Shown piece by piece: positions 18,447-27,988 of a stretch of 64,000 nucleotides of DNA. The stretch is from Mesorhizobium onobrychidis (GTDB taxonomy: Bacteria > Pseudomonadota > Alphaproteobacteria > Rhizobiales > Rhizobiaceae): positions 2,647,501 through 2,711,500 of the forward strand of contig NZ_CP062229.1 of NCBI RefSeq assembly GCF_024707545.1, written 5' to 3'. Within the stretch, counting starts at the first letter, position 1. Every line of letters begins with the position of its first letter. The translations under genes were made by a program, and so were the position numbers. Under the pieces are notes generated by a model. That model was not told the DNA's origin, made no database searches, and saw only the letters and a list, made by a program, of their open reading frames with translations.

Positions 18447-18617
18447 TCAAGTGTGTAATGTTTCGGGCGAGCTCCCGGGATTTCGAACTTTGGTGTTGGC
18501 ACAAGGTATGGTGGGCATGATCGAAGCGTCGATGACGTGGAGCCCCTCCATGCCGATCACTTTTCCGGACGGCGTCATCACAGCCAGCGTGTCGCTTGTG
18601 CTGCCCATCTTGCAGGT
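18447..18617 (-). pseudogene. GMC oxidoreductase C-terminal fragment
   Basis: In the minus frame ending at a TGA at 18447 are about 56 codons matching the C-terminal signature of glucose-methanol-choline oxidoreductases: TCKMGS, then VIGMEGLHVIDASIMPTIP with the active-site-proximal ANT. The rest of the roughly 530-residue enzyme is missing. It is a decayed relic with no start or promoter. Confidence 0.7.
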
Positions 18618-18798
18618 TGAACTGTCTCAGGGCAAACGACCCTCAGCCGCGTGGACTGGCCGGTCGATTTGAAATTCAGTTGTTCGACTCTCGCAACGAC
18701 CTTGCTAGAGCTAACCTCGGCCATACTTTTTCGGCGTCTACTTCGGCAGCGGAGCGGCTCGTCGCCGCCGTCGCTAAGGGTCTGGACTATAGGCCATG

Positions 18799-20658
18799 TT
18801 AATCGTGCGCGGTGCCGAGCACCGCTCGGAGCCCTGAGTCGTTCTGGCGGAGATGTTCCTCGATCCATCGGGTCGTGCGGTCGTAGGCATCCAAAAACAA
18901 CCCGGAATGCCGACTCCAATCCATGAAGCTGATCGTGTTGGAAAGCTCCGGACAGACCAAGATATCCTCTTCGCCGACGGCAATGTCCTGCGGCCGGTGT
19001 GCCAGCATGCTCGAGGCAATGACCTGAAGCATACTGGGAACCCGAGGCAAGCGGGCACGACCGAAAGGGTTCAGCAAGGCCAATGCCAGTTCGGAAGCTC
19101 CGGGGATGCGGTCATAGTCTATGTCGTATTTCTGCGGTGCACTCGACCCGAAGGTAACGATGACATTGGGTCCGGTCTTGAGCTCCTTCATCTGCTCCAG
19201 CGGCAAATTGTTCATGATAGCGCCGTCCACCAGCATATCGCCGTCATCTGTAAAGAACGGCGGCAGGACACCCGGGATGGAGCCGGACGCCCGAACGGCG
19301 TGCCAGAGCTTTCCACGACGGTGGACATGGGGCTGACGGCTGCTCAGATTGGTCGAAAGCGCAAAGAACGGAAGCCAAAGATCCTCGATCAGAACGTCGC
19401 CGTATTCCAGCCGAAGGGCCCGATCAAACGCTTTGTGATCCAGAAGCGCGAAATGCGGCAAGGTGGGACGGCGAAACGCCCGGCTCTTGATAAATATGTT
19501 GTGGGTACCTCGGTCGATCTGCTCGGCATCCAAGCCTCTTGCGAAGCCGGCCATCATCGCCGCTCCGGAACTTGTCCCGCCGAGATAGTCGAAGCAAGCG
19601 CCCGCCTCGACGAAAGCCTTGTAGACGCCTAAATGAGCGCTGCCGAGGGACCCACCCCCTGCCGCCACGAAGCCCAGTGCCTTGCCCGAAATAAATCGGA
19701 CCAGGCGCTGGAAATCAGACCCGTCGTCCAGCGCAACATGATGATGCTGGTCAACATAGGGTCGCTCATCGAGCCATGCAGAGGTACCGGAGACCGCAGC
19801 CGAGCGACTGTCGTGAATTAGGACAAGCCGACTGGTCGATGGCGGATGGACCGATAGCGTCAGTTCCTCAGACGGGTTCAGGCGAGGCGAGCAGGACGCG
19901 TTGGCCAGCAACAGGACGGTATCGGCCTGGCGAATGCAGATTTGGGTCCATTCATTAGGTTCCTCATCGGCAACATAGACTATGAATTGGGCTTCCGCCT
20001 CCAGTTCGTTCAACCAGTTAAGGATCGGCTGGTCGTCGATCGGAAGACCTGGGAACTTCGCTTGGATGTCAAGCCGGGAAACGAACCGAGCGCGCGTGGC
20101 CGCGTCGAACGCTTGCCGCAGGTGCTGGATGAGCACCGGTGAGATGCGACTTCCGCCGGCTGCAATGATCGCAAGCGTTCGGATCTTGGCAGGTTCCTTG
20201 AGACGCGACGAACTCGGAGATTGGGTGGCAAACCGGCGCGCCAGAAATACCGTGACCGCCTCTTTCAGGCTCGGCAATGTCTCGGCCGCCTTCTCGAAAT
20301 GATTGCGACCGATTTCAAGGACGATCGAATCGCGCGCTGCAAGGACAGTGGCCGTGCGGGGTAGTCCCGCGAAGAAACCGATTTCACCGATGAGTTCACC
20401 CTGTGCGATCTCGGCGACCGAGCTAGTCGAATCTCCTTTGTGTACCGTAAAGCGTCCAGACAGCACGATGAAAAACCTGTCCGACGCATCGCCTTCGCGA
20501 ACCAGCACCTCACCGCGTCTCAGGACCCGACGGTCGGATTCGGCAGCTAAAGCCTCGAGCGCCAGCAACGACGCCCGATCGAACATCAATGTCGCCGACA
20601 ATAAACTCGCTGCAAGAGAATCGACGGAGGACATCTGAGCCATCCCTTGGGAATCCAT
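18799..20658 (-). CDS. Cyclic-nucleotide-binding-domain patatin-like phospholipase
   Basis: A 619-residue protein like the neuropathy-target-esterase/RssA group. A cNMP-binding domain (about residues 15-140, GEVLVREGDASDRFFIVLSG and GELIGEIGFFAGLPRTATV) precedes a linker. A patatin hydrolase domain follows (about 325-500) with GGGSLG oxyanion loop, nucleophile motif GTSSG and catalytic DGA in MLVDGAIMNN. It probably cleaves lysophospholipids at the membrane under nucleotide control. Start at 20658 follows GAGGAG by nine bases. The open frame extends 450 bases further upstream only because it fuses with an NmrA-like relic. Confidence 0.85.
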   Translation of the reverse strand: MDSQGMAQMSSVDSLAASLLSATLMFDRASLLALEALAAESDRRVLRRGEVLVREGDASDRFFIVLSGRFTVHKGDSTSSVAEIAQGELIGEIGFFAGLPRTATVLAARDSIVLEIGRNHFEKAAETLPSLKEAVTVFLARRFATQSPSSSRLKEPAKIRTLAIIAAGGSRISPVLIQHLRQAFDAATRARFVSRLDIQAKFPGLPIDDQPILNWLNELEAEAQFIVYVADEEPNEWTQICIRQADTVLLLANASCSPRLNPSEELTLSVHPPSTSRLVLIHDSRSAAVSGTSAWLDERPYVDQHHHVALDDGSDFQRLVRFISGKALGFVAAGGGSLGSAHLGVYKAFVEAGACFDYLGGTSSGAAMMAGFARGLDAEQIDRGTHNIFIKSRAFRRPTLPHFALLDHKAFDRALRLEYGDVLIEDLWLPFFALSTNLSSRQPHVHRRGKLWHAVRASGSIPGVLPPFFTDDGDMLVDGAIMNNLPLEQMKELKTGPNVIVTFGSSAPQKYDIDYDRIPGASELALALLNPFGRARLPRVPSMLQVIASSMLAHRPQDIAVGEEDILVCPELSNTISFMDWSRHSGLFLDAYDRTTRWIEEHLRQNDSGLRAVLGTAHD

Positions 20659-20780
20659 GACTTTTGTCTCCTCGAGGGTGCTGGACGCCATGCCGAATGA
20701 TACCACACATGAGAGCCGCCGAACGGCTGAGGCGCCGGACTGACCGCTGGGCCATCTCTGGCTCCCAGCAAGGGCCACGA

Positions 20781-21111
20781 TCAGGCCGCCACGCCGCTCT
20801 CGGCGTCCGTCTTTTGGGCCGGGAAATTCACTTGAGCCCACGTCGCGAACCTGCTCGCTTGCCTGCCTGCTATTTTTGTTTGCGAGCGCAATTTCGTCGG
20901 ACGAATTCGAACCCAGGTACGTATGAGCTTCGAAGTAGCTAAACGTCTCTGCCACCTCGGCGGCCCCGGGAAAGAGCGTAGCGAAGACGTCCTTGGGGAC
21001 TTGCTTGAATGAGAATTCATGTCCCTGTCGATTCAACGTTTCGATGATTTCGTTGAAGCTCATAAAGTCACCGACCAAGGGCAGATACTCGCCATTGCCC
21101 GCCTGATCCAA
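20781..21111 (-). pseudogene. NmrA-like NAD(P)-binding protein, C-terminal relic
   Basis: Two adjoining frames together give the C-terminal part of an NmrA/HSCARG-type protein. FMSFNEIIETLNRQGHEFSF and AHTYLGSNSSDEIALANK lie in one frame. IAGRQASRFATWAQVNFPA lies in another and ends at 20781. The N-terminal dinucleotide-binding part is missing and a frameshift separates the two pieces, so it is a relic. Confidence 0.65.
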
Positions 21112-21152
21112 TCACTGCGATGCGGGAATGTTTCCCTGCTCGTCCAAATGAA

Positions 21153-21280
21153 TTCCCTGATAAAGGCATAAGGGAATTTCTGCCCTAAACAACTGAAATT
21201 GCGTAACAATAATGGGGTGGGGACCGCCAATATCGACGGTTTGCGCGAAAATTCCCTGTTTTTTTGCCTTTATCAGGGAA
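21153..21280. repeat. MITE-like palindromic element
   Basis: A perfect 16-bp inverted repeat, TTCCCTGATAAAGGCA at 21153 and its complement at 21265, bounds a 128-base segment. Internal copies of ATTCCCTG and AGGGAAT lie near both ends. It has no coding capacity. Similar TTCCCTG-rich palindromes are common in rhizobial genomes, which is recollection and not a search result. The following stretch to 21688 holds no gene I can support. Confidence 0.6.
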
Positions 21281-21688
21281 GCTCGGCGAGAGACCAGTTC
21301 GCTTCAGACTGCCACACCCACCAAATCCATCGCTTAAGTGCTTAATTTCATTACTTTGACCGTCCTGCCAATGATGGACTGGACGGATAGGAATTAGAAA
21401 CAAGTGGTTAGAGGGTGACATGCACGCGCCGTGCACACGAAGTTTTCTCTTTTCTTTTGTTCAGTTTCGGGAAAGAGGCGCGCCAAGACAAGCTGGCCCC
21501 GAAGATTTGACGCGGCCGCGCCCGGAGTTGGCGGCACCACCGACTGAGCGCTGCAAGAGCCAAGGTATGACGGGGATGAGCCTTTAAAGGTGTTCGAGAG
21601 ACTACCTGGGGTGAGGAAACTCGCACGACGGTTCGGTCACTCCACCGTTGACAAGCCTGAAGGAGAGGCGAGGCGGGCGGACGACGTC

Positions 21689-22113
21689 CTAGCTGGCATC
21701 GGCCGAGTCTCGTTCGATCATGAAGTGACGCGACGGAGAGCTGATTTTGCGGTCGGCTTCGGCTTTAAGCAGCCAAAGCATGAGGCAAGGAAGCAGCAAA
21801 AGCGTGCGCCCTGTGGCGATCGCAAGGCCACCGATGATTGCAAAGGCCATCGGCCCCCAGAAGATCTGGGTAGCTATGGTATCATGCCGAGGATTGCCGC
21901 GCAGGCCGTGAGCACGATAGGCCTGGCTCGCTGAATAGAGGCGTTAACGACCGCATCGAGTGGTGTGTGGCCTCTTGCAATATTCTCGTCTACTTCCTGA
22001 ATAAGGATCACGGCATTGCGGATGATCATGCCGGCAAGAGCAATGACACCAAGTTGCGCTACCAAGCCCATAGGAGTTCCCGTCGGCAACATCGCGGCGA
22101 CCACCCCGATGAC
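21689..22113 (-). pseudogene. RND efflux permease C-terminal relic
   Basis: The minus strand encodes VVAAMLPTGTPMGLVAQLG, IALAGMIIRNAVILIQEVDE and RPIVLTACAAILGMIP, a conserved block of RND permeases. A one-base loss then creates a TAG, and the sequence resumes in another frame with FWGPMAFAIIGGLAIATG to a stop at 21689. Everything before this block is missing. It is a dead fragment, unrelated in position to the two intact RND operons. Confidence 0.75.
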
Positions 22114-22497
22114 GGAATGTCAAGAATGCCCCCAAGCAGCCGACATTGTAGCGGCCGCTCTGAACGACCGAAGTTGGCGCGGCGAAGCCCTTCGAGCTCC
22201 CGGCGTTGTGTCCTTCCTCACTGCGTAGGCTTGACCCTCATGTATGCCTCCCTCGATCATCGAACCGACCAACTGCGCGGTTGGCAGCTTCGGCGGTAGG
22301 TGAGGGCAGAGCCACATCAGGGACTGAAAAAAACCGCCCGGGTCGTCGGCGACAATCTATTAAGGCACTGGCGCTAAGAACGCTTTCTTGACTAACACTC
22401 AGCGCTAGTAAAGACTTCGTTCCCAGAGAGGTCGCCAAGGAACGCTGTCGTTCCTTGCTCGCCACGATCCGAACGAAGCTGTTCCCAACTGGGCGTC
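22114..22497. other. Gene-free interval between RND relic and fic
   Basis: No supportable gene. Short frames on both strands lack recognisable motifs or Shine-Dalgarno sequences. It probably contains the fic promoter, but none stands out. Confidence 0.5.
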
Positions 22498-23679
22498 ATG
22501 AAAATGCCGAAGCGAACAACGGGCCGATACGAGAGCGTAACCGCTGGCGCAGAGCACGTCGATGCGTTCATCCCGTTCGATCTGCCGCCTGCGCGCCCGG
22601 CACTCTTTGTTGAAGGCAAGCTCGAACATCGTCTGCGGGAAGCCGAGCAGGCGCTCGTTCGGCTCGATCTCGCAGGCGATATGGTGCCTTCCCTCGATTG
22701 GTTCATCTATGCCTTCGTGCGCAAGGAGGCAGTGATCTCGTCGCAGATCGAGGGCACGCAGGCATCACTCGTGGACCTTCTCGCTTTCGAGGCCGAAGAG
22801 AGGCCGGCACCCAATGCCGATGTGGAAGAGGTCACGAATTATCTCGATGCGCTCGCCTATGCCCGCGACCAGCTAGCGTCGAAGCAGGGGCTGCCGATTT
22901 CCATGCGGCTCCTGAACGAGGCACACAAGCGGTTGATGCGCGGCGTGCGCGGTTCGAACAAGCAGCCCGGAGACGTGCGCCGCAGCCAGAACTGGATCGG
23001 GGGGAGCCGGCCAAGCTATGCGGCCTACGTCCCGCCGCCACCTGATAAGCTTCCCCAGCTTCTCAGCGAATTTGAGAAATACATCCACGTCGACGATCCG
23101 CTACCGAAGCTGGTGCGGGCGGGTCTTCTCCACGTGCAGTTCGAGACCATTCATCCCTATCTCGACGGCAACGGGCGGATCGGGCGGCTCCTGATCGCGC
23201 TGCTCTTGGAGCACTGGGGCTTGCTGAAGGCGCCGCTCCTCTATCTCAGCCTGTTTTTCAAACGCCACCGGGAAGAGTACTATCGGCGACTCAATCTGGT
23301 CCGGCTGGAAGGGGACTGGGAGGGCTGGATCGACTTCTTTCTCGATGGGGTCGCCACGATTTCAGATGAAGCCGTCGCCTCGGCGCGGGAACTGTTCAAT
23401 CTCGTATCTGCGGACCGGGTGCGACTGCTCGAAGCCCAGTTCGCCTCCGTCTCGGCAGTGAGACTGTTCGAGCAATTGCCGCGTCATCCGATCGTGAGTG
23501 TTGCCTCGACCATAAAGTTGATCGGCGCAAGCAAGCCGACCGCGATCCGTGCGATCGAGGCTCTTACCGAAGCCAACATTCTCGTGGAAACCACGGGGAG
23601 GAAGCGCGACCGCAGCTTCGCCTATCGCGCCTATCTGGAGTGCCTGCGAACCGGAACGGAATTGGACAGCGGCGGCTGA
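22498..23679 (+). CDS. Fic family protein (class II, self-inhibited)
   Basis: A 393-residue Fic protein. An N-terminal Fic_N region holds the inhibitory helix motif SSQIEGT. The catalytic loop is HPYLDGNGRIGRLL, a full match to HxFx(D/E)GNGRxxR except for Tyr in place of Phe. The C-terminal part looks like a winged helix (STIKLIGASKPTAIRAIEAL). Fic enzymes transfer AMP or related groups from nucleotides to protein hydroxyls; in class II the inhibitory helix is in the same chain, so no separate antitoxin is needed. It is isolated between decayed sequences. Start is either of two ATGs, 22498 or 22504. Confidence 0.88.
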   Translation: MKMPKRTTGRYESVTAGAEHVDAFIPFDLPPARPALFVEGKLEHRLREAEQALVRLDLAGDMVPSLDWFIYAFVRKEAVISSQIEGTQASLVDLLAFEAEERPAPNADVEEVTNYLDALAYARDQLASKQGLPISMRLLNEAHKRLMRGVRGSNKQPGDVRRSQNWIGGSRPSYAAYVPPPPDKLPQLLSEFEKYIHVDDPLPKLVRAGLLHVQFETIHPYLDGNGRIGRLLIALLLEHWGLLKAPLLYLSLFFKRHREEYYRRLNLVRLEGDWEGWIDFFLDGVATISDEAVASARELFNLVSADRVRLLEAQFASVSAVRLFEQLPRHPIVSVASTIKLIGASKPTAIRAIEALTEANILVETTGRKRDRSFAYRAYLECLRTGTELDSGG

Positions 23680-23766
23680 TCGCTACCAACCGCGAAATCA
23701 TACCACGCAAAGCCCACATCCTAGGACCTGCATGAAGCCCCATCTTGTGCAGCGTCCTTTGCTTAG

Positions 23767-23866
23767 GCGCGGAACCATACGGAGCGATACCGGAAGATTT
23801 CTGATTTTGGCCCGCGAAAAAGACAATGAAATCAAAGTTCTTGATACATCCTCCGGGCCCACCATA
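23767..23866 (+). repeat. Dispersed ~100-bp repeat, copy B
   Basis: Second copy, closest to copy A: they share GATTTTGGCCC, CGAAAAAG and the 28-base block around GATACATCCTCCGGGCCCACC. A further 21-base stretch at 24063-24083 recurs at 35247-35267, beyond copy C. The rest of 23680-24116 shows no gene. Confidence 0.8.
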
Positions 23867-24116
23867 TTCATGTATATCAAAGGCTTACCAGAAAACATCC
23901 ATGGGTGAGTTCATTTATATCGGCTAACGTCATGCGGTTCGAAAGAAAACATTTGGGCCTTGCGCTGCGACTCTCCTTCTCATCGAAGACACACGTCGCA
24001 CCTAATACAGAAATTCTGGCCTCGAATGGCCGCTCGGCTATCCGTGCGGTGATCGGCGGCAACGACGTGCGAATGGGATGGTTGACCCAAAGCGGCCGTG
24101 GAAAAATGTCGACAAG

Positions 24117-25107
24117 TCAGTTCGAAACTGCCGATCTGAACTTGCTGGGCGGCTGGCCATAAGTCTGGCGGAAGAGCCTCGAGAAATGCGAGGCGTTTTC
24201 AAACCCGACTTCGATGGCGATCTCGATCATCGGAGCCCGGGTCTGCATCAGGAGGTATTTCGCTCGCTCCAGACGCACCCTTGTGTAAACAAGTGCCGGA
24301 GAACTGTTTGTTTTCTCCATGAAGAGGCGCTCGAGTTGCCTTCGGGATAGTCCAACCAAGGCCGCCAATTTGGGAATGGAGATTCTATTCTCAACGTGGT
24401 TCTCCATGATGATGAGCGCCGCCTTGAGTCGCGGATCGTGGCTCTCGATGGAAAGCGGCCTGCGCGGCTGGATGTCCGATGCCGAGCGCGCCTTGTCGAT
24501 CTGCAGCACTTCGAGTGCGTTTCTCTCGGCCTCTCTGCTGATATGGCGTCTGACGATTGACGCCGCCATATCCGCAGCGCTGCTGCCGCCGGCACATGAT
24601 CCCCTAGTACGATCAAGATTGAATAGACGGTCCGCCCCTGACCGCGTGATCCGGGAAGCGCTCGCGGAAAGCCTGAAAGTGGAGCCAGCTGACGCAAGTC
24701 TGATGGTACTTCATCAAGCCAGCCTCGGCCAGGATGAACGTTCCCGTGCAGACCCCAATCAATGGAATCTTCGCAGCGGCGGCTCGCTTGAGGTAGCTGA
24801 CTGTCTCGCTGTCGACCGGGAATTCACTGTTCAGGAGACCACCCACGACGACGATATAGTTGAACTCGCCCGGATCGACGAAATCCGATGTCGGTGCGAC
24901 CTGGACTCCGCAACTGGAGGTGATCAGGTTTCGGCTGCTTGCCAGGAGCTGCCAATCGGCCAAAACCCTGCCGGATTTGTCGGCCTCGTCGCTCGCCAGT
25001 CTGAGCGTGTCGACGAACAGCGCGAACGCGGAAAGGGTGAAGGAGCGAGCGAGAATAAAGCCGATTTTCAATCGGTCGATCTCCGCAACGTCATTGGCTG
25101 ATTTCAT
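24117..25107 (-). pseudogene. GlxA/GbdR-like AraC regulator with one-base frameshift
   Basis: The first frame (25107 to about 24640) is a DJ-1/PfpI-like sensor domain: GFILARSFTLSAFALFVDTL and PLIGVCTGTFILAEAGLM. The second frame (to 24117) is the AraC-type DNA-binding domain: ISIPKLAALVGLSRRQLERLF and IEIAIEVGFENASHFSRLFR. The frames join cleanly if one G is removed from the GGGG run at about 24634-24637. Full length would be about 330 residues, normal for the GlxA family. Such proteins regulate betaine and carnitine catabolism, and it lies at the end of a betaine-type operon. It is either a pseudogene or a sequencing error. Confidence 0.82.
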
Positions 25108-25250
25108 GATTGTCTCAACCTGTGCATTGTCGAAACCGTTTTCCCGCTCGCAGCAATGGCAGCAGCTGTCGTCCCCTCATAGCCCATGAACGACGTGACC
25201 GTCGCAGAACAAGTGTCGTCGCGAACACCGGTCCTGCCATTCAGCTTCGC

Positions 25251-26249
25251 CTAAACTATCTGGAATCCGTGGGCCAACGGATCGCGATCGTCCACAAATA
25301 TTGTGTTGTGCCCGATGACCCGCGCCCAGCCACCGATACTAGGTTTGATGCCGTTGAAGGGGCCTATGTCGGCTTCCGCCTCGATGCGGCCCTCGAACAC
25401 CGTGCCGATTAGGCTTTCCTGGCGGAAGGCGTCGCCGACCTTTAGTCGTCCCTTCCCATATAGTTGCGCCATGCGAGCCGAAGTTCCTGTGCCGCCTGGC
25501 GAACGGTCGATCGCCTTGTCGCCGTAGAACACTGCGCCGCGGCCGTCGGCATTGCTGCTTGAGGGCGTGTCGCACCAGATGGCGTGGTGCACGCCGCGTA
25601 TTTTTTCGTCTTCGGGATGAACTGGATCGCAGACGGGTTCGAGCGCTTCGCGCAGACTGCGGCTGACGTCCACGATGTCGCTTGCCGACATGCCGTCCAG
25701 GCCCTGCCACGCCTCCTGCGGCTCGACGACAGCGTAGTAGTTGCCGCCATAGGCGATATCGACGACGAGCCGACCGAGACCAGGGATATCGACGGTGACG
25801 TCCGCGGCATGCAGATAGCTGGCTACATTGAACATCCGGACGGAGTCTACAAACTCGCCCGGCTTCTCGTATTGGACATCAACCCTCCCAGCCGGAGTCT
25901 CGATTGAGAGTTTGCCCGGGACTCGGGGGGTTACAAGACCTTCTTCGATTGCCGCTGTCACGAGGCCGATGGTGCCGGCACCGCACATCGGCAGGCATCC
26001 GCTGACTTCGATGAAGATCACGGCGAAATCACAGTCCTGACGGTACGCAGGGTAGATAATCGCGCCCGACATGATGTCGTGTCCGCGCGGCTCGAACATC
26101 AGTGCTCGCCGGACCCAGTCATGATCGCGCACGAACAGGTCGCGTCGCTTGGCGATGGGGATATGAGGCAGCAAGGGGCCGCCTCCCGCGACCAGGCGGA
26201 CCGGATTGCCGCAGGTGTGGGAATCGATGCAGAAGAAACTACGGCGCAT
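25251..26249 (-). CDS. Proline racemase / 4-hydroxyproline epimerase family protein, atypical active site
   Basis: A 332-residue protein of the proline racemase superfamily, closest in motif to rhizobial 4-hydroxyproline 2-epimerase: FFCIDSHTCGNPVRLVAGGG, FEPRGHDIMSG, YGDKAIDRSP, GWARVIGHNTIFVDDRDP. The first catalytic cysteine is present (Cys89 in MCGAGTIG, where the usual His is Ala). The second, normally DRSPCGTG, is Gly252 in DRSPGGTG. Known epimerases have Cys/Cys and trans-3-hydroxyproline dehydratases Cys/Thr, so this pair is unusual. It is the last intact gene of the operon. Start 26249 with AAGGGAAG upstream. Confidence 0.85.
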   Translation of the reverse strand: MRRSFFCIDSHTCGNPVRLVAGGGPLLPHIPIAKRRDLFVRDHDWVRRALMFEPRGHDIMSGAIIYPAYRQDCDFAVIFIEVSGCLPMCGAGTIGLVTAAIEEGLVTPRVPGKLSIETPAGRVDVQYEKPGEFVDSVRMFNVASYLHAADVTVDIPGLGRLVVDIAYGGNYYAVVEPQEAWQGLDGMSASDIVDVSRSLREALEPVCDPVHPEDEKIRGVHHAIWCDTPSSSNADGRGAVFYGDKAIDRSPGGTGTSARMAQLYGKGRLKVGDAFRQESLIGTVFEGRIEAEADIGPFNGIKPSIGGWARVIGHNTIFVDDRDPLAHGFQIV

Positions 26250-26267
26250 AGTACTTCCCTTAGCGGT

Positions 26268-27128
26268 TCAGGCGGCCTTCGCTGCGCCAGGTGCCTGGCG
26301 GCGCTGCAGCACGCCCCTGGAGACCCTGTCGAGCAGGATGGCGACGGCGACGATCGACAGTCCGGCCCGCAGGCCCAGGCCCATTTCCATCCGTGTCAAT
26401 CCGCGCGTCACCTCGGCTCCGAGACCTCCAGCTCCGACGAGGCCGGCCAGGACGACCATAGCCAGCGACAGGAGGATGCACTGGTTAAGACCGACCAGGA
26501 GGGTGGGGGTGGCCGAAGGGATTTCGATCTTGAACAGAATCGACCGCGGCGAGGCGCCGGTGGCCTGGCCGAGCTCCAGGAGGTCCTTTGGCACCTGGTT
26601 GAAGGCCAGAGTTGTCAGGCGCAGCATCGGCGGTATGCCGTAGACGATCGTGGCGATGATCGCCGGAACGCGACCGAGGCTGAAGATCATGACGGCGGGG
26701 ATGAGATAGACCCACGGCGGCACAGTCTGCATGATGTCCAGCACGGGTCGAATCGAGGCTTCGAACTTCCTGTGGCGTGATGTCAGGATGCCAAGCGGGA
26801 ACGCGATCGACACCGAAATGATCACTGCCACCGTCACCAGCGCCAGCGTCTGCATCGAAGCGGTCCAAAAGCCCGCCAGCAAGCAGAACGCGAGCGCGAT
26901 GGCTGTCACCACCGAGACCCGGATGCTGATGAAGAATGCGGTGAGAAGGACAGCCACGACGATCGTCGCATAGGGAGGCGGGTAGAGCAGGGCGGTTTCG
27001 ATGCCGCCCAGCACCGCCTCGATCAGCTTGGTCACCGCGTCGAAGAACGGATGGAAGTTCGTATTCAGCCAATCCACTGCAGGGGCGAGGTAAGCCCCCG
27101 GCGAAAACTGGAACAGATCAGGGTTCAT
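26268..27128 (-). CDS. Betaine/proline-type ABC transporter permease (ProW-like), second copy
   Basis: A 286-residue inner-membrane permease of the OpuAB/ProW family, with about six transmembrane segments. The EAA-type coupling loop ELGQATGASPRSILFKIEIP is preceded by the conserved PPWVYLIPAVMIFSLG stretch. Its start overlaps the stop of the preceding permease by four bases. With that gene it probably forms a heterodimeric membrane channel. Substrate is inferred to be a betaine or hydroxyproline derivative. Confidence 0.88.
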   Translation of the reverse strand: MNPDLFQFSPGAYLAPAVDWLNTNFHPFFDAVTKLIEAVLGGIETALLYPPPYATIVVAVLLTAFFISIRVSVVTAIALAFCLLAGFWTASMQTLALVTVAVIISVSIAFPLGILTSRHRKFEASIRPVLDIMQTVPPWVYLIPAVMIFSLGRVPAIIATIVYGIPPMLRLTTLAFNQVPKDLLELGQATGASPRSILFKIEIPSATPTLLVGLNQCILLSLAMVVLAGLVGAGGLGAEVTRGLTRMEMGLGLRAGLSIVAVAILLDRVSRGVLQRRQAPGAAKAA

Positions 27129-27973
27129 CTTGCGCCTCCCTCGGTGCGTCGCGCCGCGCTCTGCGTGAGCCTGTCAAGCACCATGGTCAGGATGACGATC
27201 GCGATCGCGGCGTTGATTGAAGTGGCGATGTCGAGCGTGCGCACGGCTGTGTAGATTGTCTCTCCGAGACCTCCCGAGCCGACGATGCCGGCGATCACGA
27301 CCATGCCGAACGCCATCATCAGGCTCTGGTTGATCCCGGCCATCACGCTTGGGATGGCGAAAGGAAGCCTGATCTTGATGAACATCTGCCACGGTGTCAG
27401 GCCGCTTGCCTGGCCGAGTTCAATGAATTCGCGCGGGGTCATCCGGATGCCGAGGGACGTGAGTCGGATGGCGGGCGGCATCGCGACGATGACGGTGGCG
27501 ACGAGCGCGGTCGCGGGCCCATAGCCCAGGAGCGCGATCGCAGGAAGAAGGTAGATGTAGGGTGGCAGGGTCTGGATCAGGTCGAGCACTGGCTTCAGAA
27601 TTCGGTCGAACAACTTGACGAAGCCAGCCACGATTCCGAGGGGAATACCGACGACTAGCGCGAGGATCGTGGCTGTGGTCACCAGGGCCAATGTGCTCAT
27701 GGTTTCGGTCCAGAGCCCCATGATTGCGCAGAAGATAAGGGCAAGGCCCGCGAGGACGCCGGACAAAGCACTGATCACTCGCCATGCGAGCAGCGCTGCG
27801 ATGATCGCGATCACATAAAACGGCGCGAGCTGCAACAACCACAGGACGCTGCCATAGGTCCCTTCAAGCACGGTCCTGAAAAAATCAAACAACCATTCGC
27901 CGTTGTCGCTGATCCAACCGAGCGCGGCGTCCGTCCAGGCATCGAAAGTGTCCGTAATGAATGAAGTGTCCAT
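27125..27973 (-). CDS. Betaine/proline-type ABC transporter permease (ProW-like), first copy
   Basis: A 282-residue permease homologous to its downstream neighbour. Motifs are LDLIQTLPPYIYLLPAIALLG and the coupling loop FIELGQASGLTPWQMFIKIRLP. Start 27973 has GGGAGGAG upstream, sixteen bases after the ATPase stop. Two different permease genes instead of one distinguish this system from classic ProW, which is a homodimer. Confidence 0.88.
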   Translation of the reverse strand: MDTSFITDTFDAWTDAALGWISDNGEWLFDFFRTVLEGTYGSVLWLLQLAPFYVIAIIAALLAWRVISALSGVLAGLALIFCAIMGLWTETMSTLALVTTATILALVVGIPLGIVAGFVKLFDRILKPVLDLIQTLPPYIYLLPAIALLGYGPATALVATVIVAMPPAIRLTSLGIRMTPREFIELGQASGLTPWQMFIKIRLPFAIPSVMAGINQSLMMAFGMVVIAGIVGSGGLGETIYTAVRTLDIATSINAAIAIVILTMVLDRLTQSAARRTEGGAR

Positions 27974-27988
27974 TTCGCTCCTCCCGAA

